From: Paraspadella gotoi
Taxonomy: Eukaryota > Chaetognatha
Direction of reading: 5' to 3'
DNA: 64,000 bases
NCBI GenBank assembly: GCA_051294375.1
Contig: CM119266.1
Coordinates: 3,290,030 to 3,354,029, forward strand
Shown here piece after piece: positions 45,460 through 58,636 of the stretch (within the stretch, counting starts at the first letter, position 1; each line of letters starts with the position of its first letter). The notes under the pieces were generated by a model. That model had not been told where the DNA came from. It made no database searches and was given only the letters and a program-made list of their open reading frames with translations. The translations under genes were made by a program, and so were the position numbers.

Positions 45460-46430
45460 AGGGTAATTTCTGAAATACGGAGTAAAACTTGTTCTTGACG
45501 TTACACTGTTGTTTCCTTGTAGAACTCATTACGAAATAATTTTTTTTTAAATACCATTCCCAGAGAAAATTAGTATTTCTGTAAAGGACCATTAATTTAG
45601 TTTCATTTTGTATACCTATAAGCACCCAATTATTGATTTTTAAAAATTATTATGCCCATAAAATTAAATCAAAACGCAATCTGAAGGATTTAGTCAAATA
45701 CGTTCACTTAAAAATCCAATCATTATTTTTTGCAGCCAAATCAAGTCGCTACAACAACAACAGAAAATATCACAAATAAAAAAAAACCTGTACGGTTTTA
45801 ATTTGGGAATCGTCGAGAATAGGAGGACAGGGAATCGCTTTGTCAACGATAGAGACGAAAACCGGTTGAGGCGCCCCTTTTAAAATTTAAGTCATCGTTC
45901 GTCACTGGAGAGATCGTTTCGAAAGTCATATATATAATATATATATATATATTAGTGCCGCGAAATCAAGAGGGATAAACTGCGTAGGTCTTTTTCTGCG
46001 TCAAAATGTTGAGAGCGCAATGCAATGGGGAGCGATTTGCTTAGAAGCGGTTCTACTTCTAATAATTAGACTAATTGCACTTCATGCTATGGCGACAGTA
46101 ACAACTTGTTCTCACGTTACGATTAAAAAAAAAAAGTTTAATCCACAGATAAATAAAAAAGATTGGAGAAAACAGGAAAGTGGATGAGAAGGGACCTCGA
46201 TATTTTAGGTTCCGGGATTTCGTATCTCGGTTGAACAATTAAAATCGGATAACGTTGATTCATAAGCTTGGAGCAAGCGTGCACTATAATAACATAAGTC
46301 TGGGGTAGCTAATTTTTTAAATGAATGGATATTTTTTATTTTGGTTGTACCATCGGTGTTTGGAACAAAAAATTACAAAATATATTTAGCCTTGTTTTGA
46401 CTGTTCGAAAGGGTGGAAGTTCTGGGCGAA
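45460..46430. promoter_or_regulatory. upstream region of the EGF/Ig gene
   Basis: No other gene. A long TATATA run lies at 45930-45955, and GC-richer DNA at 45800-45890 could be a 5' UTR exon. The assignment as promoter is from position only. Confidence 0.3.
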
Positions 46431-46439
46431 TTTTTTTTT

Positions 46440-46560
46440 TTCGCTCGAATATTAAACCGTCTATATTTTAACTGAATATTAAACCGAATATTAAAACGTC
46501 TATATTTTAACTGAATATTAAACCGAATATTAAACCGTCTATATTTTAACTGAATATTTC
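46440..46560. repeat. tandem ~45-bp repeat of AATATTAAACCGTCTATATT
   Basis: About three copies of AATATTAAACCG..CTATATTTTAACTG units. Nothing coding is seen in 46560-47690; a CCCTAA-like patch follows at 47690-47780. Confidence 0.75.
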
Positions 46561-48008
46561 GCTTCTTTCACCGATTCAATCATTTGTTTTCTTTAGTCAT
46601 TTTCGTCAACTAGCGGGAGAAAAATGAAAGCTCAATAATCTTTCAAAGAATTAATAATTTCTAAATCTAAAAGACTTACAGGTGCAAGGCTTACTAAATT
46701 AGGATTCAAAAATCTATCATTCAAAAAGACACAAAAAATCGAGTTTCTTTTTAATCTCAGAAATGTGCATTTCTGACAAGCATCGTGTCATAAACAACAA
46801 ATCAAAAACAAAAGTTGTTCAGAAAAACGAAATGTAAATAAATAAATGCAGGAAGGAATATTAAAGTACTCTAAGAATGTCATTGCCTGCCATTGACTAG
46901 ACTCAGGAAACAAAACATGTAGCAGGGAACTTAAATTTACAATACATTTTAAAATTAAAATGTTTCGTCCTTTGTACCGATTAATTATATCCAAAACCAA
47001 ACGCGACCATGTTATTTTTTCTATTTGGAATTTAAAATTAAATCAATTCAAGGATGTTACCTATTACCTATTTTAGCTATAACCTATTTTACAGAATAGC
47101 AATAAAGAGAATTTGGCAAGGACCGATTCAGGAGATTCTTACTTCGTAACACAGATATTCTCAAAAATAAGTATTGAAATTGATTTTACTGTGAAAAATA
47201 CTGAGCCGTAAGCATAAAAAGATTTTGGAAAACGTTTCGAATTATTTAGCAATACCTTTTCCTACTTAAAGCACAATATCAATCATATTAAAATCAACTA
47301 AATATTCAAACAATTAAATTACGTATAAAAACAGCGGGCTGCCTCAATCTTCCGATTATTATCGTTTCATTTTTATGAAACAATAATGGCAAACGGTTAA
47401 AACCTGTCTTCATAGTTAATAAAACGATTCACGGTGCATGAAATGTACGAAAAAATAGTTCACACGTCAACATTTCTAATTATACATTCTCTTAACCTCG
47501 CAACATAGCGGTGGTGTTCGAATAAAGTTGGCCAGGTTGTTTTTATTACAGCCGCAGGAGTGAATTATTTATGAAATTAAAGAAAACCGAAAAAGGCTAA
47601 ATTTTACTTTCGCCGACCGAGGTTTTGGCGTAATCATTTTGAAAAATCATTTAAAAATATTAATTTTTTTAAATTTAAAAAATATTATCTAATTACCCTA
47701 ACCTTAAACCTTTTTAACCCTAATTACCCCTAACCCTAAACTATCCCTAAACCAGTCTTAGCCTTAACCCCTAACCCCGGTTGATGAAAGTAAAATTAAC
47801 CCGTAGGATGAGATATGAGAAATATGGGTGCGATTCGAGAGAGCGAGACGGCGATATGATGGATAAGAAAGAGTGCGAGAGACAGAGAGCGCGCGATATG
47901 ATGGATAAAAAAAAAAGTAAGAAAGAGACCGATAAAGACATAGCGATAAAGAAGAAGAGACAGAGCGAGAGAGAGAGATCTAGCGGGAGAGAGATACGTC
48001 GTCCTCGT

Positions 48009-49204
48009 TCAAATCGAAAGCTGTTCTTCCATCGCGAGCGCCATCTCATGACTCGTGCCAGATGTCGCCTCCAAACTCTCAAGCTGTAAGAAAAAAAAAA
48101 CTCAATGGAACAACATAGATTAAGTTTTTTCTCCAATCTTTGCCCTCACCTTGGCGGCCATCGAGGTGGAGGCCTTCTCCGCGAACTCTGCCCGCATCTG
48201 CCACGCGGTGAGTTCGTTCCGCAGGCGCAGGTTTCGACGACGCAACGACTGAATTTCTGTTTAAATTTGAATTATTTCATTAAGAAGATTAAGATTGATC
48301 ATTTTCTTTCCACTACGTATGTTCAAATCCTCGAAATCAGAGGTTTTAATACAATATTACTAGCGATTATTATTAGCGATTCGTTTTTAATTTTAATTTT
48401 AATTAAAAATGTCTCCACCTCAACCCCTTCCAGGAACCAGCACATCATTCGGTCTGCGCAAGATGGTCAATGTGCTAAAGCCTCAAAGTTGCTAGCCTCT
48501 CACGGCACGGCACCTCCTTCCAAACAAGTGCTCGACCAACTGCGGAATAAGGGGGAACAGGGTAAAAACCATTCATTTTAGTTCACCTAATTTCATTTGC
48601 TCCGCAGTCATGGAGTCCAAGTCGCCTTCAGTCTCCACCGGAACAGAATTGTGATTAGAATTTTCCTCCTGAATTTAATTGGTTAAAAAGGACATTCTTC
48701 ATATTAAGCACAACCTCTCCCTGTTTCTATCTTATTTTATCTTTCTTTTTTTTTCTCTCTCTCTCTCTCATCCCATTTCCTGACCCCTCACCATGATTTG
48801 ATGAAACTTGGCATCGACTTCCCTCATCTTCGTGTTCCAATTTCCGAGTCGGTTTGTCAACGAAGAGTCAACGTGGTGGACGTATCCCTGTCAAATATAC
48901 ACATATAATAAGTCAGGGGCAAGATAGCTTATTTATTAAATGAATGGATAATTTTTATATTGGTTGTACCAATTTCATACAGAGGAGAATTTAGCTTGCC
49001 GTTCCATTCTCTTCTTCCTCTTCTTTCCTCCTCCTCCTCGATATATTTTGTCTAGCGATAAATTCTCTATTTTTTACTCTTCGCGAAATATATTATTTAT
49101 TTATATATATATATATATATATTTATTTAGTTAACCTGAATTTCGGTTGGTGACGGCGGGATGTTGAGCGGGAGCAGAGGAAGAGAGGGAGAAAGAGGCA
49201 ACAT
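48009..49204 (-). CDS. small coiled-coil protein, five exons
   Basis: Exons 49204-49136, 48887-48792, 48668-48587, 48256-48150 and 48083-48009 join in frame to about 142 residues with GT-AG junctions throughout (CAG|GTTAAC, ATG|GTGAGG, TTAG|GTGAAC, AAG|GTGAGG). The start MLPLSPSLPLLPLNIPP is Pro/Leu-rich. The middle has GYVHHVDSSLTNRLGNWN and an acidic stretch. The C-terminal third (EQMKLEIQSLRRRNLRLRNE...FAEKASTSMAAKLESLEA) is a heptad-type coiled coil ending MEEQLSI. I do not recognise the family. All introns are short (about 66-330 bases). It lies between the EGF gene and Munc18, on the same strand. Confidence 0.6.
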
Positions 49205-49209
49205 TTTTT

Positions 49210-49770
49210 TCTTTGGTATTTTCCCTTTTTTCCTTAGCGAGTTTTTTTAAATTTTCCTTTAGTTAGACTGTCCCCATTTTTTAATCATCCTTTTTTCCTC
49301 TTTCATCTAGTAATAATGTGAATAAAATTCGCAACATATTGAACAGAATTGTGAATAGTACATGATGTAAATAAAGATGAGATGAAGTTTATTGTTTATT
49401 AGCTTAATTAGTTATTGAGATAAGACTTGCTTAATATCAACTACGACCGTAACGGTATATGGTTCATCGTTTAGTTTGAAACTTTGAGACCTTAGCTTAC
49501 AGAAATGTCAAAAAATGCCAATGGAGCTATCAGTTTAACACTTATTATAGAAAAAAAAATGTAGCTGGTAAAAAACGATTTACCATATACCAATATTATT
49601 CACCGTACTAAAACAAAAACGTTGCGATATGTAACGTTGGTATAATTATATTTTAGTTTACAAAAGTTATTACTATTCATCTTTACTATACTATCATATG
49701 CCTTACGACCAAAAGTAACAACTAAAGCCTTTTTTAAACCGAATCAATCGGCGATCGCACATTTTGTTTG
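49210..49770. other. 5' flank of the coiled-coil gene
   Basis: A pyrimidine-rich stretch to 49310, then AT-rich DNA. No gene. Confidence 0.35.
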
Positions 49771-49774
49771 ATAC

Positions 49775-50218
49775 ATATACATTAAAGCGAAGTAAAAATT
49801 CTAAGTTTAACTTTAATTAAAATTCTAAAAGTGAGGAACGAACAACATTATATTAATGAACATCTATGTATAAAAATATTTATAATAAATTTTTCAATTT
49901 ACGCAGTAGGCCATATTTATACTAATACTAATCCAATAAATGTTAAAATTTCAAAATAATCTTTTGTAAGATATTTTTGCAGATTTGGATTCGTCATGAA
50001 AAGTTGATATAAAGAAATATAACTCTTTTTTTAAAAATTCTTAAAAAAGCCTATTTTGAAATTTTTAGATTTTATAAGGATAGTGCTATATATAAATATA
50101 GCCTACTGCAAGAATTAAACAAAATTAATTTTTTTTATAAATTAATGTTCACTGATGGTATGTTGTTCATAATTGACATTTAGAATTTTCGTATGTAACT
50201 TTCACTACGCTCTAATAT
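49775..50218. mobile_element. AT-rich palindromic MITE
   Basis: Inverted ends: left AAGCGAAGTAAAAATTCTAA... and right ...GTATGTAACTTTCACTACGC. GAACAACATTATATTAATGA on the left mirrors TTCACTGATGGTATGTTGTTC on the right. Copies of the same family lie at 10022 and 31140. Confidence 0.75.
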
Positions 50219-51510
50219 ACATATATATCTTTGGGATATCAACAATTAATAATATTACTAATCTTATGACTAGAATAGTTTCGGCGCACAGAATTTATTG
50301 TACAAGATTGATTGAAAGTAGCAGAATAATGGCCGGGTAAAAAAAAAGATTTTTTTTCTTTTACGTTTCGACACGTATTAGATTTGATGGTGTAAACAAA
50401 TACGAAACGTAAACACAGTTGCTTTGTTTGTTTGTTTTAAACTCCACCCTCTCTGCAGTGATCGGTCAGGGGTTTATCGTTCCAGTTAATTTACACACGA
50501 AACGTCGAGAGAGAGCATGCATAATAAGAAAGAGAAATAGAACGCCGAGAGAGAGAGAGGTAATAAAAATATATATTTGTAAAATAACACAACCAGCGTC
50601 ACGAGTCGTAATATTATTACCAATATTAATACCGTTATTGTTATGAATTAACACAATGCCACATAATAACGGAAAACCCGAAAAGAGCGAGCGTCGCCTG
50701 ATGCTCTTTTGTCTTTTCCGTTGTAGAATCACGAAAAAAAACACACGAAGTTAAAAACACAGAAAAAGGAAGGAAAAAATAAACGGTAATCATAACAGTA
50801 AATACTTAATAGTTTCTTTTTTTTTAATGTTTGAGCACCAGCTAATCTCCCTTGGCTTCCGGGGAAGCTTAAAAAAAAACAAAAAAACTGTTGGATCATG
50901 ATTATAGCGAATACACGAAATCGTAGTAATAATATTTTTTTTCCCACTGATAAAATATTACATAGTGTAATCTTAATAAAAATACGTTATTTTAGCTTAA
51001 ATAGTGTAAAAATAGCGCATTGGCGTATATATTTACGTTAGTAATTGGTCAAATCGAGAAAGGTAGAGCGGGCAAGCTGCTTGTATTTGGTAAAAAAATT
51101 AAACTCGAAGAAGAAAATCGTTTGAAGATTTTCCGTTTTTTCCCTTTACAAAATAGAAAAAAAAAGAAGAAAATTCTCGCTGTCGAATTCACCTCCTAAA
51201 AACTCTTCCTTCCCTTTTCCGCCGATGAGCAACTGGAGAAAAAAGTTGCTGCAAAGGCGAGAGATTTTCCGCATCAATTATAATCAAACACATCCCCGAG
51301 TTAATTGTTTATTGTTGTTCGTTGATAATCAATTTTAAAACGCTAATCGAATCCTCTAGCGTTATATAAACAATAATTTTCACATTTATTCGACACCCAA
51401 AAGAAAATTGTCACAATTGAATTTAATTTCGAAGGTTCGTTTCAAATTTTTTTTTTTTAAATCACTGGCGACAAAATGGACGCGCTTGTCATTATCGTCT
51501 CGAGGAGAAC
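50219..51510. other. intergenic stretch downstream of Munc18
   Basis: No gene is supported. GC-richer patches at 50460-50720 give short frames in several phases. An ORF-like pair of splice words exists at 51190-51250 (TTTTCTCCAG and GGAG|GTGAAT), but nothing joins it. Confidence 0.4.
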
Positions 51511-51516
51511 TAAGGG

Positions 51517-51522
51517 TTTATT
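51517..51522 (-). terminator. polyadenylation signal of the Munc18 gene
   Basis: AATAAA on the minus strand, about 95 bases past the Munc18 stop codon. Confidence 0.5.
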
Positions 51523-51614
51523 GAAAGGGAACCGCATTGATGTTCCGCGTAGAAGGAGGGAGGGATGTTATCCCCATTTGCTCCACCCCCTCTCTCCAGT
51601 TTTTTTTTCCCCTT

Positions 51615-54600
51615 TTACATGGCGGGAGTGAGCCAAGTGGGGGCGTCGTACGAACTGAGGTCGCGGAGATCGGAGAGAAAGCCTTCGGGGGTCAGGAGGT
51701 GAGTGGAACCGACGAGCAGATCCCACTTCGGGTTGGTCTTCTGCACCTCGTAACAGGTGCGCATCTCCGAGTAGGAGAGGCCGCCGATGACGAAGAGAAT
51801 GAGGCGCGGGACGCTGCGTTGCGCGCCTTTGTCCTTGTGCCAGAGACCATAACGCGCCGAGGTTGGCGCAGTCGGGTAGTTGCCTGAAAAGTGGGTAGGG
51901 GGAGAGAAGGCCTAAGGTTTATTGAAATTGAAATTTTATTTTTAATTTATTGTTAAGCAATCTCGAATTATTGAACTGTCGCTGAAAATAAAATTATAAT
52001 TGGCGACGGAAAACTAAAAGTTTGCAGTGTGGCAGTTGGACTTGAAGCCGACTGAGCACTGTCGGTCCGCGAAGTTGAGGACCGAAAATCATCTAGGCTC
52101 CAATCCCTGGATGTCCCAGGACAGTTTAAAACCATGCAGTGACTGGAGGCGGTCACTGAGGTTCCGCAGCCCATACACCAGTTGGTGAGATGTCCCGCGC
52201 CCCGGGTATTACAGGCCATCCGCACCATTTCCAAAACTAACATTTCATTTATCAATATATATTTTGAATATTGCATTCGCCTCAAGATCTTTGGCTTTAC
52301 ATTCGTTGCCAACTCGATCACCCCCCTCTCTACCCTCTCACCAGGTGCTCTGCCCGAGAGATACGGAAAGTGGCGCTGGTCTATCTTGTCCTCGAGCCCG
52401 TCCTCAAGCAAATCCTTCAAGTAGGGCGTCCACCGAGAGAGCTTGTACTGGTACTCTCTCTCGCGCTTGTTGGGCTTGTTGTGGTTGCGGTTCTTGGATT
52501 GGTCGGAGATGATGTTGACGCCCAAGTGCATCATGTTAGTGATGATGCATTTCTCCTCGGCCGGGATCTGCGCGTGCTGGATCAGCTTGTTGATGTTCTC
52601 CTCAGAGATCCCGTTCTTGACGATGATGTAGAGGAGGATGATGCGCAGCTTGTCGTGGATGGATACCTTGGTGATGGTGAGAGGGTTCATTTTGCGTCGT
52701 TCGTTAATACCATAGTTACTAATTAGTACATACTACATAATTACCCTAATCCATTAATCCTCAATTCATCAATTCATTTTTCTCTCTTCATCAATTTCAA
52801 TTTATTTCTCCAGACATTCTCCATTTGATTCTCCTTCGGTTTCTCTCATCCTTAAATTCCTCCACCCCATCCAATCCAGTCCTTCATCCATTCCTCCCAT
52901 TCCCCAACCCATTCCCCCCCCCCCAACCTGCGCGTCCAAGAGAATGGGGACGATGTTCCGCATGTGATCCTTGATCCTCTCCCCTTCGGCGTCGACTCCC
53001 GTGGCGAGGTCTTGCTCCACCGGACAGAGCTTTTCCACGTAGCCAGTGTACTTGTTCATGCAGTCCTCGGCCAGGTGGAGGTGCAGGGAGTACTTGGCGA
53101 TCTCCTTCTGGTATTGGGGCATCTTTTTCAGCATCTGTGAGAGATCCTTCATCGAGGATTTGTCCGACGAAGCCATTCGCTTTTCTTTGGCGAAGTCCTT
53201 GAGCTTCTTGGTCACTTGCTGTCGGAAGGGGGAGGAGAGAGGCGAGGAAACGGGGGGGGAAATGGTAAGTTAAGTGAAAGTACAGTTGTCATTGCGGCGA
53301 TTCAAAGATAATTCGCGATGGATTGGAGTCTCTCCAAAAAATTCAATTCTCTTAAGGGGACCAAGTGAACAGGGGGGGTAAAAAAGCTGAAAACATAACG
53401 TTTGACCCTTTAACTTAAGCTGGTTCTGATCATATAATTTTTTCTTCTATAATCATTTGGGAAAGTAGTTAAAAAATTCGATAAAATCAGCGAGCTTAAT
53501 TTTCTTTAAAAAATCGGTAAGAAGAAAATCTTTTTCAAGTTTAAAATTTTTTTTTCCTAAAAAGGGTAAGATCTAATTTTAAAAAGATTTTCAGCTTTTA
53601 TCACAAAAATTTATAAGAAAAAAAACTAGGAATGAATCAAAATTTAAGGTATCGACTGATTTTTTTTAAACTTTCTTTTCAAATGATTCTGTTAATTGGA
53701 TGAAAATAAAACTCTTTGAAGTAATATAAATATAAAAAGAAGAAGAAAAGATTCTGTACTTTTGCTAAATTTTTAATTGTTATAATTAGGAATCAATATA
53801 GTTTAATTATACATTTAAGGGATGAATATGAAAATATAATTAATAATTATTACAGTTTTGTTTCTGTAAGAATAGAATTTAGATTTGATTTGTCTGCTTT
53901 AAGTAAATATAAAAATATATAAATATTAGTCTTGTAAAGCCTTTGTTCAATGAGGCTTAAACCTAAAATTATAGCTTTGTACAGTAAAAAATAAAAAATT
54001 GGAATTTAGTAAAAAATACTTTTTTTAATGCAAAAATAAAATAATGGATATATATAAATATTTAGGTAGGTCAACTAAATTTTTTTTCATAATTATTAAA
54101 TTTTTGTTTCCGCTACAATAAGAGAGGGATTTTTTTGCCACTTTCCCGTGCAAAGAAAAATTATATAACTATCACCATTCAAATTCCTTTGATGATAGAC
54201 CCTTAAGCTTATGATATCATTTTTATCACTGGGTCCCCTTAACTCCTCTTGCATCTCACCTTAAAAACCTAATCAATTCAAAATCTTTTTTTTTAATAAG
54301 TAAACCCAAATATTTTAGAAATCAATTTTTTAAATTATTCAAAAAAATAGCATATTGCAGAGTTGTGTTTTGACTCGACATGTCATGTTCAGAGACCCTA
54401 AATGAATAGACGCGTAATAAAATATCTCATTCATAAAAAAAAGTCCGATGTTGAATCATCTCTAAAAAGCCTCTTTCTGATACTGTCGGGAAGAAACTTT
54501 CGTGAAGATTCATCAGTTATTATTAAGATTCATGAGTTATTAACGATTATAGGAGAAGTGTTGGCCGTTGGGTTACTGATAGGTTTTGTGATTCTTGATC

Positions 54601-57600
54601 ATTGTGTTCTCTTCTGATCTATTACAGTGTACTGTGTAGATTCCAGGGTGCACTGTCAATGCACGGTCGCCCGTGATCAATCATTCCCTGGTTGCAGCGA
54701 GACTTTCTGCCACGCCTTGACTCTCGGTGACACTCCTTTGGTCACACAACACCCATCATTACCCGTTAGGGGGTACGCAGGATTCGCCCCCTAACAATAC
54801 TAAATTGAATGCATATGATCCCTCCCTCCCTTCTCGTCGGCACCTGCGAGACGACGGCGATGTGGTTGTGCTTCATCTCCACCCAGATGTCGTCCGACTC
54901 GTCGAGCAGCGCTTCCTTGTCCTGCATCTGTCCGGTCCCGCCCGCCGCGGTGTAGCGGTAGACGTCGTTCTCGATGGGAAGGAGGTCGTAGGCCATCGCC
55001 TGCAGATGGAGAATGCTGTTGTGATATTCGCTTGGGAAGGAAGGAAGACGATGCTGTTGTGATAAAACTGATGTAGATATTAGACAATGAAGATAAAATG
55101 GGGAGAGAGAAAGAGAGACCATAAAAGAGCAGGACGTTAAATGGTTTGTCCTGGGTCATAAATTGAGTCGCTTGCGTGTGAATGGCTATTTTTTCACCAT
55201 CAAACCCCAGAGGCCAGACTCGCCTGAAAAGTAAGTTCGTGCAGGAGCGGGGAGATGGGGTCGAAGCCCCGATCCATTATCACCAGCTGAGACTTCATCT
55301 TTTCGTGTCCGTCGCCCATCGTAGGATCGTCCGCCTGAAGGTGAGGTGGGATTAGGGTAAGGTGTAAAGGTTAGGAGAAAAGAGAGAGAGAAGAGTGGCA
55401 GGGAAAATATCAGAAGAGTGGTGAGTCTTGCCCAGAAGTCCTCTTACCACATTGAAGGAAAAACTCATGGATTTCTTGGATGAAATCAAAACGAGATTTA
55501 TTCTGGGAATAAAAAGGTGACGGTGAGACACACGCACGAGTCCCGATCAATTCTACTGAAACTAAAGAAATCTAAATCTATTTATATCTAGAGAGGAGGA
55601 TCGAAGGCAAGTGGTTTTGACAGTTCCATTGGTTCTGCAAGCTGATTGTCGATTCCGATTCTTCCTTGAAATCAAAATTTAGCAGATATATCTTAAAAAC
55701 TATCATATTAGAGAATACTAATCTCTAATTATTTTTTTATGTATATTGTAGCCCAGTCAGCTTATTTGTATATAGTACCACCCTTATATAATGTCAAAAT
55801 TTAAAATGGTTTTTTAAAAATTTTGAGAACCGATTCAGATTTCTCATAAAAAGTTGATAAAAGAAAATATAAATATTTTTCAAAAATTATGTTATTAAGT
55901 AGGATAAAATTATAAAAAACTATATTTTTAAGCTGAAAATTAAAAATCGGCATCTTAAATATAGTTTTTTACATTTTTTACCAACTTAATGAAATAATTT
56001 TCAAAAAAGAATTATACTTTCTTATATAAACTTTTTACAAGGAATCCAAATCCGTCCTTAAAATTTAAAAATTTTCATTTTGAAATTTTAGCTTATTATA
56101 TACTTATATTACTATATATAAATATAGCTCACTGGTGCCCATTAACATATAAAATTAAAAAAATTATTTACCAAAGTATTTTTATTAGTTTTTATTTTTA
56201 TGTTCTATATGTTTTTCACTTTTTCCAATCATGATTCGACGACTCCGATTCTGCGGAGATCGCCCGATCCTTCGATCCGATTCTGCTTTGGGTAAGGTTG
56301 ATTCTCCTACGATGATATTGTAATGATTGGAAAATATATTGGAATGATGGGACAGAGATCAAAGTGGTCCCGTGATACCAAATCAAGTCGAAAAAAAAAG
56401 TCGGTCAAAAAACGAGTATAAAGTTTATACTATAAACAAGTCGGAAGAACGTAAAGGTTAACAACACATCGCCCTAATTGAAACTGTTTATAGTTTAAAT
56501 CAATTGATACGTTTTATGTTAACGATAAAATATCACGGGAATCACTGTAAAAACCAAGCCTCGCCCACCACCTTTACCAATGATTACTACCCCCAAACCC
56601 CTAACCACCTTCCACAACCTTATAAGCGTCTAGCTTTTGCTGAACGAGCTGGGCAAGCTCCATGTTCTTTTGGAACTCTGCCCGGTACCGAATGGCCGGG
56701 TACTCGCGGAGAACGTTGCAGAGGGTGGCGATCTGTTCGGCGCACCGCTCCAGGTTTTCCGTACGCTGCGGAGTGTTGTATTGATGTGGGGAATAGAAGA
56801 GCTTGAAAGTGAACGGCGAGTCCAGCGAGAATATCTGCAAGAATGGAGAGAGATGGAAGACGAGAAACTTCAATGGAAGAAAAATAGCAAACATCCACTT
56901 TTCTGATCCCCTAAAAGCTTCCAGTCACTTGGTATCAAGCATTAAGCAAGTCTTGGTGGGATTGACAACTACATTTACATTATTTTTTTTCCACTCGTCC
57001 GATTCAAATGGACGAATAATTTTCCAGATCATTCTGGACTAATTTCCTAATCTCCTGTGCTTGGCATTGATTTGCATATCAGCGAATCAGCGTTGCTTTA
57101 AGAACTAAATCCCAATTTTACTATTATTTTTAATCAATGATTAATTACATACCTGTGATTCGTAGGGAAGAAACGCGATGTTGATTTCCTTGATGGTTTT
57201 GATTCTCTTGGCCATCTGATGCTTGGAGATGTCGTTGAAGATTTCGCTGGGACACGTCTCCGTGAAGAAGATGTGGGCGCACTTGTAGAGGGGGTTGACG
57301 GGATTGGTGAAGTCGCCCACCATCTGCGCCACCGACTTCTCGGAGGGGGTTATCAAGTAGACGGCCTCCATGGAGGGCAGGGGCTCGCGGCGTTTGTTGA
57401 GGTCCTCCACGATGGTGATGCCCTCGTTCATGATGTCGTGCATCTTGCAGCACGAGGAGATCATGCGCATGGAGAGCTGATCCACCACCAGGACCTGAGG
57501 AGGGATCAACCGAATCAATACGAATTGAGAAAAAAATATAACAGAAATAGACAAATTATTTAAAGCGAGGTTTAGTGAAAAAAAAAATGAAGTGCCAATA

Positions 57601-57814
57601 ATTTTTTTGTAAAACGTAATCAATCTGTCTTTTTCTCGATAATCACAGTACGCTCAATCCCACGAAAAAATTGTCCATTAAACCTTTATCAGTTTATGAC
57701 TGTCATAACATCCGGGGATTTCCTTACCTTCCACTGTCCTCCACCTCCTTCTTCTTTGACCGCTTTGACGACTTCATTGATGATCTTTTGTCCAACGACT
57801 TGTTTCAACGCCAT
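51615..57814 (-). CDS. STXBP1: Munc18/STXBP (Unc-18, ROP) syntaxin-binding protein
   Basis: Sec1/Munc18 proteins bind syntaxin and drive SNARE-mediated vesicle fusion at the plasma membrane. Eight exons, all junctions in frame: 57814-57728, 57494-57153, 56834-56619, 55334-55224, 54999-54844, 53218-52928, 52666-52342, 51883-51615. The product is about 598 residues, close to the 594 of vertebrate STXBP1. Family blocks in order: [184 protein letters not shown] and [14 protein letters not shown]. The ATG at 57814 gives [12 protein letters not shown], aligning with the usual N terminus. The exon 4 donor is GC (CAG|GCGAGT). A duplicated last exon lies at 38570-38790. Confidence 0.95.
51884..52341. 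other. last Munc18 intron with an unidentified GC-rich insert
   Basis: 52030-52230 is GC-richer than a typical intron here and reads on the minus strand as a Ser/Thr/Cys-rich frame ([20 protein letters not shown]). It may be a fossil of a transposon or gene. I could not assign it. Confidence 0.3.
53225..54830. other. Munc18 intron 5, AT-rich
   Basis: About 1.6 kb with long poly-T/poly-A runs. 54620-54770 is GC-richer and includes a GTACACTGTG/CACTGTCAATGCACGG cluster. No gene is supported. Confidence 0.4.
55672..56215. mobile_element. AT-rich palindromic MITE, uninterrupted copy
   Basis: Same element as the two halves at 39590-39930 and 40566-40795. The centre is a long imperfect palindrome (AAAACTATATTTTTAAGCTG and ATAGTTTTTTACATTTTTTA). 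It lies in Munc18 intron 3. Confidence 0.75.
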
Positions 57815-58600
57815 CTTGATTCACGTCTTGTAACTTAATTCCAATCTTCGCTCTCAATCCTTTTTTTTTTTTGATGGAATGTGGATTTAATCCGTTTCTC
57901 GAGTGGATTGTAAGTTGGGAGGATAGTGTGGTAAAGTGTTATTATTTTTTTCCGCGTGTATATGTTTGTATATGTTCATATATTTGTTTTTAACTTGGTT
58001 AGTCACGCACGTGAAAACGAAGGAGGTTTAAACTTGATTTTAGTCGAAGGTCGATAAATGTTTATCCATGCTACGACCGGGTGTAAAGCCTGTAAATGAC
58101 AAATAACTCGTAAATGCATAGTTAATTTCAACAATAAAATAAAGGAACGCCGGAGAAGATAAGAATTTCTCGATTTTTGTTCCTTGAACAATATATACGA
58201 CAACATTAATCAACATTATGGTTTAAAAGAGAAGATCATTTCTCGTGTTAATATTGCCCGTTTTTTCAACCCAGCATAGGGGTCGCGACAAACATATCCA
58301 TGACTTATCTTCAACAAATACATATATATAAAAGATGCAGGAAGCCGATATAAACGTTATCACAATATTCTTGATGAGAAAGGCCGTTTAAAAACATCGA
58401 CGATAATGGAGGCTATGAGGAGGTTATGAGTGTTTATAAATAATAAATGTAAATTGACATGAAAGACGATATTATCTATTTGGATACCAAACGCGTCAAA
58501 TGCCATTAAAAAGTCAAAAAGAGAGCGAGCGTAAAATATCCAAAATAGGTCAGGAGCCATCACGATCAATTCAGTTTTCTAAAAAATAAACATTTGTATT
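57815..58600. promoter_or_regulatory. intergenic region upstream of Munc18
   Basis: No gene. It must hold the Munc18 5' UTR and promoter on the minus strand and the 3' flank of the collagen gene. No clear TATA box was found. Confidence 0.3.
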
Positions 58601-58636
58601 TTTTTTATTTATTAAGTTTTTTTTTTTTTTTTAATT

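Noticed and set aside
51537-52726. Plus-strand frames over Munc18 exons
   Set aside because: Antisense shadows of exons whose minus-strand product is clearly Munc18.
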